Below are positions 35,946 to 44,821 of a DNA stretch of 64,000 nt, piece after piece (the stretch's first letter is position 1; each line of letters begins with the position of its first letter). The stretch is from Lutibacter maritimus (lineage in GTDB: Bacteria > Bacteroidota > Bacteroidia > Flavobacteriales > Flavobacteriaceae). A model generated the notes under the pieces. It was given only the letters and a program-made list of their open reading frames with translations. It did no database searches and was not told where the DNA came from. The position numbers and the translations under genes are program-made. The stretch covers positions 140,071 to 204,070 of the forward strand of contig NZ_FOZP01000001.1 of the NCBI RefSeq assembly GCF_900116115.1, in the 5' to 3' direction.

Positions 35946-38051
35946 TTAGCTGTTTTTAACTAATTCTTCTTGTACATTGTTAGGTACTAATTCAAAATTA
36001 GAGAATTTAGTGCTAAAACTTCCTCTACCTTGCGTTATAGAACGTAAGGTTGTTGAATATTTATACATTTCAGCTAATGGTGTTTTAGCTTTAATGGTTT
36101 GGTATTTTCCATCGCTATCCATTCCTAAAATAATAGCTCTTCTTGATTGTAAATCGGTCATAACATTACCCATTAATTCTTCCGGAACTTTTACAGATAA
36201 TTCATGTATTGGTTCTAATAATTTAGGTTTTGCATTTAAAAAGGCTTCTTTAAAGGCATGTGCTCCGGCAATTTTAAATGAAATATCATTAGAGTCTACC
36301 GCATGCATTTTTCCATCAAAAAGCATAACTCTTATATCTCTTGCGTAAGAACCAGTTAAAGGTCCTTCTTCCATTACTTCTAAAATACCTTTTAAAACAG
36401 ATGGTAAATAACGTGCATCAATAACACCACCTACTATACAATTATAAAAAACTAATTTTCCTCCCCACTCAAGTTTTACTTCTTCTTTACCACGAATGTT
36501 AAATCCTTCAGGTTCAGGCATTCCTTCAAAATAAGGTTCAATTTTAATATGAACTTCACCAAATTGTCCAGAACCACCAGATTGTTTTTTATGTTTGTAA
36601 CTTGTTGTTGCAGAACGCTGTATGGTTTCTCTATAAGCAATTTTAGGTTGATCGAAAGCGGCTTTAATTCCGTAAACATTGTTTAAAGTCCAATCTATAG
36701 TAGCTAAGTGTAACTCACCTTGGCATGAAAGTATTAATTGTTTTAATTCTTTCATATATTTAATGGTCACTGTTGGATCTTGACTGTGTATTTTTTTAAG
36801 CGCATCACTTAATTTTTCTTCATCATTTTTGTCAACAGCAGTTACAGCTTTTGTAATTCTTGGTTCAGGATAAACAATTGGTTTAATTGTAATGTCTGAT
36901 CCTTTTACTCTTAATGTATCGTTGGTTTCAGTATATTTTAATTTTAGGGTGGCACCTATGTCACCAGCACTTAGTTTTTCAACCTGATCACGATTTTTTC
37001 CATCCATAATGTATAATTGATTTAAAATTTCAATTTCTTCATTTCTGGAATTTTCTAATTTATCATTTTGTTTAACTTCACCTGATTTTACTTTAAAGAA
37101 ACTTATTTGACCTAAGTTTGGTTCGTATAAAGTTTTAAAAACAAATAATGCGGTTGGTGCATCATTTTTGCATTCTACAGTTTTTCCTTCAACACTTTGT
37201 TCAGGTTTTAAATCGGCTGCAGACGGCGCTACATTATCAATAAAGCCCATTAAACGGCCACTACCCATATCTTTTAACGCTGAGATGCAGAATACAGGAA
37301 ATAATTCATGGTTTAACATTCCTTTTTTAATTCCTTCGCGCATTTCATCTTCATTTAATGTACCTTGATCAAAATACAATTCCATTAAAGCTTCATCATT
37401 TTCAGCAGCTTTTTCAACCAATTCATTATGTAATTCGTTGGCTACATCTTTTTGATTGTCAGGAATCTCTAACTTTTCAGGTTTTCCTCCTTCAGGACCA
37501 AATTTGTACATTTTCATTTTTAGCACATCAATAATACATTGTGCGCCATCAACAACTAATGGGTACTGTATTTTTACTGCATTATTACCTATAAGGTTTA
37601 CGATACTTTTATAACATTCATCAAAATCTGTATTTGGATTGTCTATTTGATTTATTACAAACAATGTAGGTTTTGAATATTTATCAACATAATTCCAAAT
37701 TATTTCCGTTCCTACTTCAACACCGTGTTGTCCATTAATTACAGTCACTATAGAATCTGCAACACGCATTGTTGATGCAATTTCACCTATAAAATCGTCT
37801 AATCCTGGAGTATCTAAAATGTTTATTTTGTAGTTGCGCCACTCTGTATGAAGCGGTGTGGCAAAAATGGAAGTTTCTCTTTCTTGTTCTATTTCGTGAT
37901 AGTCAGAAACAGTGTTTTTGTTTTCTACACTACCACGACGGTTGACTAATCCAGCTTCAAAGAGCATTGTTTCGGCCAATGTAGTTTTACCACTTTTATT
38001 GGCTCCTACAAAGGCCACATTTTTAATGTGTTTATCATCGTATATTTTCAT
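35946..38051 (-). CDS. EF-G-like protein with degenerate GTPase motifs
   Basis: 701 residues with all five EF-G domains. The P-loop is GANKSGKT (16-23) instead of AHIDAGKT. Switch I reads EQERETSI (55-62) where EF-G has EQERGITI. G3 is DTPGLDDF (80-87), so the catalytic His of DTPGHVDF is Leu84. G4 is NQID instead of NKMD (134-137). By contrast domain IV keeps KQSGGSGQFGEV and the tip loop MHAVDSND, which enter the decoding centre during translocation. This is a paralogue, not the main fusA, which normally lies in the str operon. From memory, Bacteroides EF-G2 supports translation without GTP hydrolysis; this protein may belong to that group. Confidence 0.88.
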   Translation of the reverse strand: MKIYDDKHIKNVAFVGANKSGKTTLAETMLFEAGLVNRRGSVENKNTVSDYHEIEQERETSIFATPLHTEWRNYKINILDTPGLDDFIGEIASTMRVADSIVTVINGQHGVEVGTEIIWNYVDKYSKPTLFVINQIDNPNTDFDECYKSIVNLIGNNAVKIQYPLVVDGAQCIIDVLKMKMYKFGPEGGKPEKLEIPDNQKDVANELHNELVEKAAENDEALMELYFDQGTLNEDEMREGIKKGMLNHELFPVFCISALKDMGSGRLMGFIDNVAPSAADLKPEQSVEGKTVECKNDAPTALFVFKTLYEPNLGQISFFKVKSGEVKQNDKLENSRNEEIEILNQLYIMDGKNRDQVEKLSAGDIGATLKLKYTETNDTLRVKGSDITIKPIVYPEPRITKAVTAVDKNDEEKLSDALKKIHSQDPTVTIKYMKELKQLILSCQGELHLATIDWTLNNVYGIKAAFDQPKIAYRETIQRSATTSYKHKKQSGGSGQFGEVHIKIEPYFEGMPEPEGFNIRGKEEVKLEWGGKLVFYNCIVGGVIDARYLPSVLKGILEVMEEGPLTGSYARDIRVMLFDGKMHAVDSNDISFKIAGAHAFKEAFLNAKPKLLEPIHELSVKVPEELMGNVMTDLQSRRAIILGMDSDGKYQTIKAKTPLAEMYKYSTTLRSITQGRGSFSTKFSNFELVPNNVQEELVKNS

Positions 38052-38287
38052 AATGTAATAATTTTATATAAAAGGTTCTATAAAGTTACAAACTTTTTTA
38101 GTTAAAAATATGACTTATGTTAGGGTTTTTTTGAAAGAGTTTTTATATATCTAAATATTTAAAAACTATAAAAAATTACAATTCATCCTAAAAAAAATAC
38201 AATTCGGTAATTTTAAATTTTACAATCTGTTTTTTACCTGCATTTTTGGACTGTAAAATAAATTATGAATTTAAAAAAACATTTAAG

Positions 38288-38716
38288 ATGCAACAAGTAA
38301 TTTTAACCTTAGTATTTGTGTTTTCTTCACTATTAATTTCTAATGCGCAAGAAAGTAACACTGAAAAATTTGGAACTATAAAAGTTTCAGTACCAAACGT
38401 ATTAAATAATAATGGCACTGTACATTTTGCAATTTTTACTAAAGAAAATTTTAGAATGCAGCCATTATTTAGTAAAGTGGCTAGTATTGAAAACGGAGTA
38501 AGTACCGCAACTTTTGATACTGTTCCAATAGGTGAATATGCTATAATTTGTTTTCATGATGAAAACGAAAACAATAAACTAGATTTTGAAATTAACGGAA
38601 TGCCGAAAGAAAGTTATGGTACATCTAATAACCCTTTTAATTTTGGCCCTCCACAATTTGAAGACGCCAAGTTTATTGTAGGTGAGGAAGCTTTAACTTT
38701 AGAAATTAAATTTTAA
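38288..38716 (+). CDS. DUF2141 secreted protein
   Basis: 142 residues from ATG 38288. A TTG at 38246 lies in a near-consensus -7 element (CATTTTTG at 38240-38247) and is rejected as a start. The signal peptide spans about 1-20 (ending ISNAQ). The DUF2141 domain follows, with TIKVSVPNVLNNNGTVHFAIF and VPIGEYAIICFHDENENNKLDFEINGMPKESYGTSNN, the acidic DxNxNxxLD stretch being a likely calcium-binding type loop. The function of DUF2141 is unknown. The gene lies 30 bp before the kinase gene and could be co-transcribed. Confidence 0.88.
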   Translation: MQQVILTLVFVFSSLLISNAQESNTEKFGTIKVSVPNVLNNNGTVHFAIFTKENFRMQPLFSKVASIENGVSTATFDTVPIGEYAIICFHDENENNKLDFEINGMPKESYGTSNNPFNFGPPQFEDAKFIVGEEALTLEIKF

Positions 38717-38746
38717 ATTGCAGTTACATTTTAGAGATACATTTTT

Positions 38747-40090
38747 ATGAAAACCAATTTCAAATACTTAATTAAAATTTCATTAATACTTACCGCTGTA
38801 ATATTTGTTATTGAACGTTTATTTAGCGCTGATGGATTTAATTTGACAATGAATGAGTTATTAAAAGTATTGGGAATTCATTTTATGTATGCTTTTACTT
38901 TAACAGCTATTAATGCCTATTTATTCTATTTTTTAGATAAAAAATTGAATTGGAAAGACCATGCAAAACAACGGTTAATTTATGGTGCTATTGGTTCAGT
39001 TTTGGCAACAATGGTTGGACTAGTTGTATTACGATTTGTAACAATTGTAATTATTTCAGGAGAACCAACAACATCATTTTTTAACGATCCGTATGCAGTA
39101 AATTACTATGTATTTAGTTTAGTAATTACATTACTTGTAATTTTAGTTTTTCATGCCATATTTTTTTACAAAGCATTAACTGAAAACAAAGTAAAGGAAC
39201 AACAAATAGTTGCAAAAACAGAAACCGCAAAATATGAATCGTTAAAAAGTCAGATTGATCCACACTTTTTATTTAACAGTTTAAATGTGTTAACATCACT
39301 GATAGGTGAAAATCCGAAGCAAGCAGAAAAGTTTACCACGAAACTTTCTAAAGTTTACAGGTATGTTTTAGAGCAAAAAAGTAAAGATTTAATTGAATTA
39401 GACGAAGAATTACAGTTTGCAAAAACGTATATGGAATTGTTGAAAATGCGTTTTGAAAATGCGGTAACATTTCAAATTCCTGAAAAATCTAGTAATGCAG
39501 AATTAAAAATTATTCCACTATCATTACAGCTATTATTAGAAAATACAATTAAACACAATGTTGTTTCTGAAGAAAACCCATTAACGGTTAAAATTGAAGA
39601 AAAAGAAGGATATTTAGTAGTTACCAATAATTTTAACCCAAAAGCAATTTTAGAAAAAGGCACTAAAGTTGGGTTACAAAATATAGTGGATAGATATCAT
39701 TTATTAACATTAAAAAAGGTAGAAATTATTAAAACTTCAGAAAGTTTTATTGTAAAACTACCCTTATTAACTCAAAAAACAAGTATTATGAAAACAACTG
39801 AAATACAAGAAAATAGCAAATATTTAAGAGCAGTTGAACGTGTAGAAGAAATTAAAGGCTTTTACTCAAGTTTAATAGCTTATTGTATTGTTATTCCTAT
39901 TCTAATATATATAAATTTAACCTATGTGCCACAATTTCATTGGTTTTGGTTTCCTGCAATGGGTTGGGGTTTAGGATTAACATTTCATGGATTTAAAGCT
40001 TTTGCATACAATCCTTTTTTAGGAAAGAATTGGGAAGAACGTAAAATACAACAGTTTATGGATGAAGATAAAAAGCAATATTGGGAGTAA
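38747..40090 (+). CDS. LytS-type histidine kinase fused to a 2TM domain
   Basis: 447 residues in two parts. Residues 1-347 form a sensor kinase: four membrane segments (about 8-28, 42-62, 80-100 and 120-142) and a His_kinase domain with KSQIDPHFLFNSLNVL (the phospho-accepting His) and the ATP-site LLLENTIKHNVVS. Residues 348-447 form a complete 2TM domain (KYLRAVERVEEIKGFY...GWGLGLTFHGFKAF...NWEERKI). An in-frame ATG at 39788 sits exactly at the joint, so the two parts may be a fusion of formerly adjacent genes or the 2TM part may also be made alone. Two free 2TM proteins and a LytTR regulator follow. Confidence 0.88.
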   Translation: MKTNFKYLIKISLILTAVIFVIERLFSADGFNLTMNELLKVLGIHFMYAFTLTAINAYLFYFLDKKLNWKDHAKQRLIYGAIGSVLATMVGLVVLRFVTIVIISGEPTTSFFNDPYAVNYYVFSLVITLLVILVFHAIFFYKALTENKVKEQQIVAKTETAKYESLKSQIDPHFLFNSLNVLTSLIGENPKQAEKFTTKLSKVYRYVLEQKSKDLIELDEELQFAKTYMELLKMRFENAVTFQIPEKSSNAELKIIPLSLQLLLENTIKHNVVSEENPLTVKIEEKEGYLVVTNNFNPKAILEKGTKVGLQNIVDRYHLLTLKKVEIIKTSESFIVKLPLLTQKTSIMKTTEIQENSKYLRAVERVEEIKGFYSSLIAYCIVIPILIYINLTYVPQFHWFWFPAMGWGLGLTFHGFKAFAYNPFLGKNWEERKIQQFMDEDKKQYWE

Positions 40091-40141
40091 TATATAAAAC
40101 AAAAAATTAAAATTAAATAATTAATTTAAAACATATAAAAA

Positions 40142-40429
40142 ATGCAAAAGCAATATACACAAGAAGAAAAATATATTAGAGCAAAGAAAAAAGTTGATAA
40201 TATAAAAGGGTTTTATGCTAATTTATTAGCATACTGTTTAGTAATTCCTTTTCTGTTCTTTATAAATTACATGACTTCACCAGGATATTACTGGTTTTGG
40301 TGGCCAATGTTTGGCTGGGGAATAGGCCTTGGCTTTCACGCATTTGGTGTTTTTGGAAACAATTTAATTTTTGGAAAAGATTGGGAAGAAAGGAAAATTA
40401 GAGAAATAATGGATCAAGATAAATATTAA
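40142..40429 (+). CDS. 2TM domain protein, 95 residues
   Basis: A single 2TM domain: KYIRAKKKVDNIKGFYANLLAYCLV leads into membrane segment one (about 24-44), then WFWWPMFGWGIGLGFHAFGVFG covers segment two, followed by GKDWEERKIREIMDQDK. The pattern matches the C-terminal domain of the preceding kinase and the next gene. 2TM domains are thought to be membrane modules linked to LytS/LytTR systems in Bacteroidota; activity is unknown. Confidence 0.88.
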   Translation: MQKQYTQEEKYIRAKKKVDNIKGFYANLLAYCLVIPFLFFINYMTSPGYYWFWWPMFGWGIGLGFHAFGVFGNNLIFGKDWEERKIREIMDQDKY

Positions 40430-40440
40430 AAAAATAGCAC

Positions 40441-40755
40441 ATGGAAAATTCAAATTTAGAAGAACAAAAATATATTAGAGCCAAAAAAAGAGTAAAAGCA
40501 ATTAAAGGATTTTATGTGCATTTAACGGTATATATTTTGGTAAATGCATTTTTAATTGCAACTAGAGTATTTACTGAAGGAGAATTTAATAACTTTTGGC
40601 AATGGCAAACATATAATACTGCAATTTTTTGGGGCATCGGAATTCTTTTTCATGCATTTAATGTATTTGGAATGAAATTTTTATTAGGTAAAAATTGGGA
40701 AGAAAAAAAGATTAAGGAAATAATGGATAATGATAAACGCGATTTGTGGGAGTAA
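40441..40755 (+). CDS. 2TM domain protein, 104 residues
   Basis: Same family as its neighbour: KYIRAKKRVKAIKGFYVHLTVYILV, then a longer loop with EFNNFWQWQTYNT, then IFWGIGILFHAFNVFG and GKNWEEKKIKEIMDNDK. Together with the kinase C-terminus and the 95-residue protein, it makes three 2TM copies in a row. It lies 11 bp after the 95-residue gene and 96 bp before the LytTR regulator. Confidence 0.88.
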   Translation: MENSNLEEQKYIRAKKRVKAIKGFYVHLTVYILVNAFLIATRVFTEGEFNNFWQWQTYNTAIFWGIGILFHAFNVFGMKFLLGKNWEEKKIKEIMDNDKRDLWE

Positions 40756-40851
40756 TTTAATAAGACCAAAAAAGGTAGCTTTATTAAGAACAATGCTTAT
40801 TTTTATAACCAGTTATTTTTTAATTAAATGAATTTCAATAACCAAAATTAA

Positions 40852-41604
40852 ATGAACGTAGTAATTATAGAAGATGAAAAACCTGCTGCAAGAAGATTAA
40901 GCAGGATGCTGAATGAATTTGGAATTGAACCATTAACAATGCTTCACTCAGTAGAAGAAGCAGTAAATTGGTTTAGTACTCATGAACATCCCGATTTGCT
41001 TTTTTTAGACATTCAACTATCCGATGGTTTATCATTTGAAATTTTTGATGAAGTAGAAATTAAAAGCGCTATAATCTTTACCACTGCGTATGATGAATAT
41101 GCTTTAAAAGCCTTTAAATTAAACAGTGTAGATTATTTATTAAAACCAATTGATTCTGATGAGTTAGAAAATGCCATAGATCAATTTAAAAAACTACAAG
41201 CATCGGCCACTAATACAAATTTTGATTTAGAACAATTAAAATTGCTCATTTCGCCTTTACAAAAATTCTATAAAAAACGTTTTACAGTAAAAATTGGGCA
41301 ACACTTAAAAATGATAGCTGTTGAAACTATAGAGTGTTTTTACAGTGAAAATAAAGCAACTCAAATACACACTATTGATAATAGGAATTATTTAATTGAA
41401 GACACTTTAGATACTTTAGAAAACAATTTAAATCCAGAGTTATTTTTTAGAGTAAGCAGAAAGTATTTTGTAAATATAAATGCGATAAAAGATATTATTT
41501 CATACTCAAACAGTAGGCTAAAAATTATCTTAAATACTTTTACTGAATCTGAAATTATTGTAAGCAGAGAGCGTGTAAAAGATTTTAAAAATTGGATTGC
41601 TTAA
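40852..41604 (+). CDS. LytTR-family response regulator
   Basis: 250 residues. The receiver domain (about 1-120) has phospho-accepting Asp53 in FLDIQLSDG and the Lys in LLKPIDSDE. The LytTR DNA-binding domain (about 145-250) has HLKMIAVETIECFYSENKATQIHT, LENNLNPELFFRVSRKYFVNINAIKDI and the end SRERVKDFKNWI. It is the natural partner of the LytS-type kinase 2.1 kb upstream in the same direction; targets probably include the 2TM genes themselves, but no binding site is recognised. Confidence 0.93.
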   Translation: MNVVIIEDEKPAARRLSRMLNEFGIEPLTMLHSVEEAVNWFSTHEHPDLLFLDIQLSDGLSFEIFDEVEIKSAIIFTTAYDEYALKAFKLNSVDYLLKPIDSDELENAIDQFKKLQASATNTNFDLEQLKLLISPLQKFYKKRFTVKIGQHLKMIAVETIECFYSENKATQIHTIDNRNYLIEDTLDTLENNLNPELFFRVSRKYFVNINAIKDIISYSNSRLKIILNTFTESEIIVSRERVKDFKNWIA

Positions 41605-41612
41605 AATAAATT

Positions 41613-42566
41613 ATGAAAGCCATAAAATCACGCCGAACATTCATTAAAAAAACAGCTACAGCAGCAGCGTATATTCCATTTTTAAATTTTCAAACAAGTA
41701 TGTGGGCTGAAAATTCTATTGAAAACGAACTAAATATCCATATTTTTTCAAAACACTTTCAATTTTTAGAGTATAAATCGGTAGGTGAAAAAACTGCAGA
41801 GTTAGGTTTTGCAGGAGTAGATTTAACCGTTAGAAAAGGTGGTCATGTATTGCCAGAGTTTGTTAAAAGAGATTTACCAATTGCTGTAGATGCTATTAAA
41901 AAAGGAGGTTCCCAATGTATTATGATGGTAACTGATATTAAAAGTGCTGAAAATGAATTAGCTATTGATGTTTTAGAAACAGCGTCTAAATTAGGTATTC
42001 AATATTACAGATCTAATTGGTTTAAATATTCAGAAGAAGGAAATATTGAAGAGGAACTTTTAAAATATCAACAACAAGTCACTGGACTAAGTAACATTAA
42101 TAAAGAGTTAGGGATTGTGGGTTGCTATCAAAATCATGCAGGAAAATACGTAGGTTCGTCTATTTGGGAAGTGAAAAAATTATTAGAGTTTGTTGATTCA
42201 GCTTATTTTGGAAGTCAATATGATATTAGACATGCTATGGTTGAAGGAGGGCTTTCTTGGGAAAATGGGTTGAAATTGATAAAAAATAATATCAAAACAA
42301 TTGTTTTAAAAGATTTTAAATGGAGTAAGATAAACGGTGCTTGGTCTGTAGTTAATACGCCAATTGGCGAAGGAATGGTAGATTTTGACACCTATTTTAA
42401 ATTATTAAAAAAATACCATATAAATGTACCAGTTTCTTTACATATTGAGTATGATTTGGGAACTGAAAATTTTGATCGTTTAACAAGTGCGGAACAAGAG
42501 AACTTAATGTATAAAGCCATGCGAAAAGATGTGGCAACTATTAAAAAATTATGGAGTAAAGCCTAA
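41613..42566 (+). CDS. Tat-exported TIM-barrel protein (xylose isomerase-like)
   Basis: 317 residues. A twin-arginine signal KSRRTFIKKTATAAA (about 5-19) implies export in folded form. The mature part is an AP-endonuclease-2-like TIM barrel: FLEYKSVGEKTAELGFAGVDLTVR, then GCYQNHAG and QYDIRHAMVEGG with metal-binding His/Asp candidates, and LHIEYDLG near the end. Such enzymes isomerise or epimerise sugars or inositols, or dehydrate keto-inositols. It lies 8 bp after the LytTR gene, probably in the same transcript. Substrate unknown. Confidence 0.85.
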   Translation: MKAIKSRRTFIKKTATAAAYIPFLNFQTSMWAENSIENELNIHIFSKHFQFLEYKSVGEKTAELGFAGVDLTVRKGGHVLPEFVKRDLPIAVDAIKKGGSQCIMMVTDIKSAENELAIDVLETASKLGIQYYRSNWFKYSEEGNIEEELLKYQQQVTGLSNINKELGIVGCYQNHAGKYVGSSIWEVKKLLEFVDSAYFGSQYDIRHAMVEGGLSWENGLKLIKNNIKTIVLKDFKWSKINGAWSVVNTPIGEGMVDFDTYFKLLKKYHINVPVSLHIEYDLGTENFDRLTSAEQENLMYKAMRKDVATIKKLWSKA

Positions 42567-42694
42567 CAGATTATTATTTAGTTTGTTACATAAAAAAATA
42601 CGGATGAAATACAGTTTGTATATCAAAAATAAAACGCAATTTATAAACTTCGCTACATTTTTAGTTTAAAAAAGTACAAATGCTTCATTTTCTT

Positions 42695-42724
42695 TTTGTT
42701 AATTAAAAAAAATCACTAAATTTG
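42695..42724 (+). promoter_or_regulatory. Promoter of rpsA, TTTG (-33) and TAaaTTTG (-7)
   Basis: The -33 TTTG (42695-42698) and the -7 element (42717-42724) are 18 bp apart, matching the Bacteroidota consensus. The transcript would have a leader of about 120 nt before the ATG at 42851. Confidence 0.75.
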
Positions 42725-42850
42725 CACGCCTTTTTACGATAACAGATTTAAAAAGGAGTTAAAGGAAAAAATATATAAATAATCTCTTGAAGTTATAGTC
42801 GTTTAAAAATCTGAATAACAACAAGATACAAATTTTTATCATCAGCACAT

Positions 42851-44716
42851 ATGTCTGAAGAAACAAAAAAAACTGAAGAGCAAGTACCAGCTACTGAAGT
42901 AAAACAAACAGAGGCAACAGCCGAAAAAGCAACAGAAAAAGTAGCAGAAGCTCCTAAAGTTGAAAAAGTAAACCCAGAAGAATTTTTAGCTAATTTTAAT
43001 TGGCATAAATACGAAGAAGGTATTGATTTAATTGACGAAGAAAACATTAAAGCATTTGAAGCTGCCTTAGATGGCACTTTAGGTTTAGTGAGTGAGCGTG
43101 AAGTAATTGAAGGATTAGTTGTAAGAAAAACTGATCGTGAAGCAATTATTGATATCAATTCAAAATCTGAAGGTGTTATTTCGTTAAACGAATTTCGTTA
43201 CAATCCTAACTTAAAAGTTGGAGATAAAGTAGAAGTTTTAGTAGACAAAAGAGAAGATAGTACTGGTCAATTAGTATTATCACACAAAAAAGCAAGAGTT
43301 ATTAAAGCTTGGGATCGTGTTAACGCAGCTCACGAAAGTGGAGAGGTTGTTAATGGTTTCGTAAAATGTAGAACTCGTGGTGGTATGATTGTAGATGTTT
43401 TTGGAATTGAAGCATTCTTACCAGGTTCTCAAATTGATGTAAAACCAATTAGAGATTACGATCAATATGTAGAAAAAACAATGGAATTTAAAGTTGTGAA
43501 AGTAAATCACGAATTTAAAAACGTTGTGGTATCTCACAAAGCACTTATTGAAGCTGATATTGAAGTTCAAAAGAAAGAAATTATTGGTAAATTAGAAAAA
43601 GGACAAGTATTAGAAGGTGTTGTTAAAAACATTACTTCATACGGTGTATTTGTTGATTTAGGTGGTGTAGACGGTTTAGTTCACATTACAGATTTATCAT
43701 GGTCAAGAATCAATCACCCAAGTGAAGTGGTTGAATTAGATCAAACATTAAACGTAGTAATTCTTGATTTTGATGATGAGAAAACAAGAATTCAATTAGG
43801 TTTAAAACAATTAAACGCGCACCCTTGGGAAGCATTAGATGCTAACATTAAAGTAGGTGACACAGTAAAAGGAAAAGTAGTTGTACTTGCAGATTACGGT
43901 GCATTTATTGAAGTAGCACAAGGAGTAGAAGGTTTAATTCACGTTTCTGAAATGTCATGGTCAACACATTTACGTTCTGCACAAGATTTCGTATCTGTAG
44001 GTGACGAAGTTGAAGCGCAAGTTTTAACTTTAGATAGAGAAGAACGCAAAATGAGTTTAGGTATTAAACAATTACATCCAGATCCTTGGACAAACATTGC
44101 TGAGAAATATCCAGTAGGTTCAACCCACGAAGGAACTGTACGTAACTATACTAACTTTGGTGTATTTGTTGAATTAGAAGAAGGAATTGACGGGTTAGTA
44201 TATATTTCTGATTTATCTTGGACTAAGAAAATTAAGCATCCATCAGATTTTGTATCTGTAGGTGATAAATTAGAAGTTCAAGTTTTAGAATTAGATGTTG
44301 AAGGACGTAAATTAAACTTAGGTCACAAACATACTACTGATAATCCTTGGGATGGTCACGAAGAAACTTATACTATTGATTCTGTTCATACAGGTGTTGT
44401 AAAAGACAAAAGTGATAAAGGTTTAATTGTAACATTAGAAAATGGTGTTGAGGCTTTTGTACCAAGTCGTTTTATTACTAAAGAAGACGGAACGAAACTA
44501 GCTAAAGGAGATACAGCTGAATTTAAAGTGTTAGAATTTAACAAAGAATTTAGAAGAGTTGTAGCTTCACATACTTCAATATTTAAAGAACAAGAAGAGA
44601 AAAATGTAAAAACAGTACAACAAAAAAATGCTGATTCTGCAGAAAAAACTACACTTGGTGATTTAAATGAAGATTTATTAGCGTTGAAGAAAAAAATGGA
44701 AAAAAAGAATAAATAA
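42851..44716 (+). CDS. rpsA: 30S ribosomal protein S1
   Basis: 621 residues. After an Ala/Lys/Glu-rich N-terminal extension (about 1-45) there are six S1 (OB-fold) domains. Repeated landmarks are VVKNITSYGVFVDLGGVDGLVHITDLSWSRI, VLADYGAFIEVAQGVEGLIHVSEMSWS and VRNYTNFGVFVELEEGIDGLVYISDLSWT. S1 binds mRNA 5' regions on the 30S subunit; in Bacteroidota, which lack Shine-Dalgarno use, it is probably especially important. A typical -33/-7 promoter and an intrinsic terminator flank the gene, so it is monocistronic. Confidence 0.96.
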   Translation: MSEETKKTEEQVPATEVKQTEATAEKATEKVAEAPKVEKVNPEEFLANFNWHKYEEGIDLIDEENIKAFEAALDGTLGLVSEREVIEGLVVRKTDREAIIDINSKSEGVISLNEFRYNPNLKVGDKVEVLVDKREDSTGQLVLSHKKARVIKAWDRVNAAHESGEVVNGFVKCRTRGGMIVDVFGIEAFLPGSQIDVKPIRDYDQYVEKTMEFKVVKVNHEFKNVVVSHKALIEADIEVQKKEIIGKLEKGQVLEGVVKNITSYGVFVDLGGVDGLVHITDLSWSRINHPSEVVELDQTLNVVILDFDDEKTRIQLGLKQLNAHPWEALDANIKVGDTVKGKVVVLADYGAFIEVAQGVEGLIHVSEMSWSTHLRSAQDFVSVGDEVEAQVLTLDREERKMSLGIKQLHPDPWTNIAEKYPVGSTHEGTVRNYTNFGVFVELEEGIDGLVYISDLSWTKKIKHPSDFVSVGDKLEVQVLELDVEGRKLNLGHKHTTDNPWDGHEETYTIDSVHTGVVKDKSDKGLIVTLENGVEAFVPSRFITKEDGTKLAKGDTAEFKVLEFNKEFRRVVASHTSIFKEQEEKNVKTVQQKNADSAEKTTLGDLNEDLLALKKKMEKKNK

Positions 44717-44740
44717 TTCTTCATTCATTTTATAATATAT

Positions 44741-44772
44741 AAAAAGCTGTATCATTTGATACAGCTTTTTTT
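44741..44772 (+). terminator. Intrinsic terminator of rpsA
   Basis: The perfect 14-bp stem AAAAAGCTGTATCA/TGATACAGCTTTTT, followed by more Ts, starts 25 nt after the rpsA stop. Confidence 0.88.
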
Positions 44773-44795
44773 TTCGCTATTACAACTAGAAAATT

Positions 44796-44803
44796 TATCT
44801 TTG
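44796..44803 (+). promoter_or_regulatory. -7 promoter element TAtcTTTG for glmM
   Basis: A consensus match lies 18 bp before the glmM ATG, just after the rpsA terminator. Confidence 0.6.
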
Positions 44804-44821
44804 TCCAACTAAATTTTAGCT

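Noticed and set aside
42793-43158. 121-codon minus-strand frame over the rpsA start
   Set aside because: Its Ser-rich content mirrors the Ala/Glu-rich S1 N-terminus on the opposite strand.
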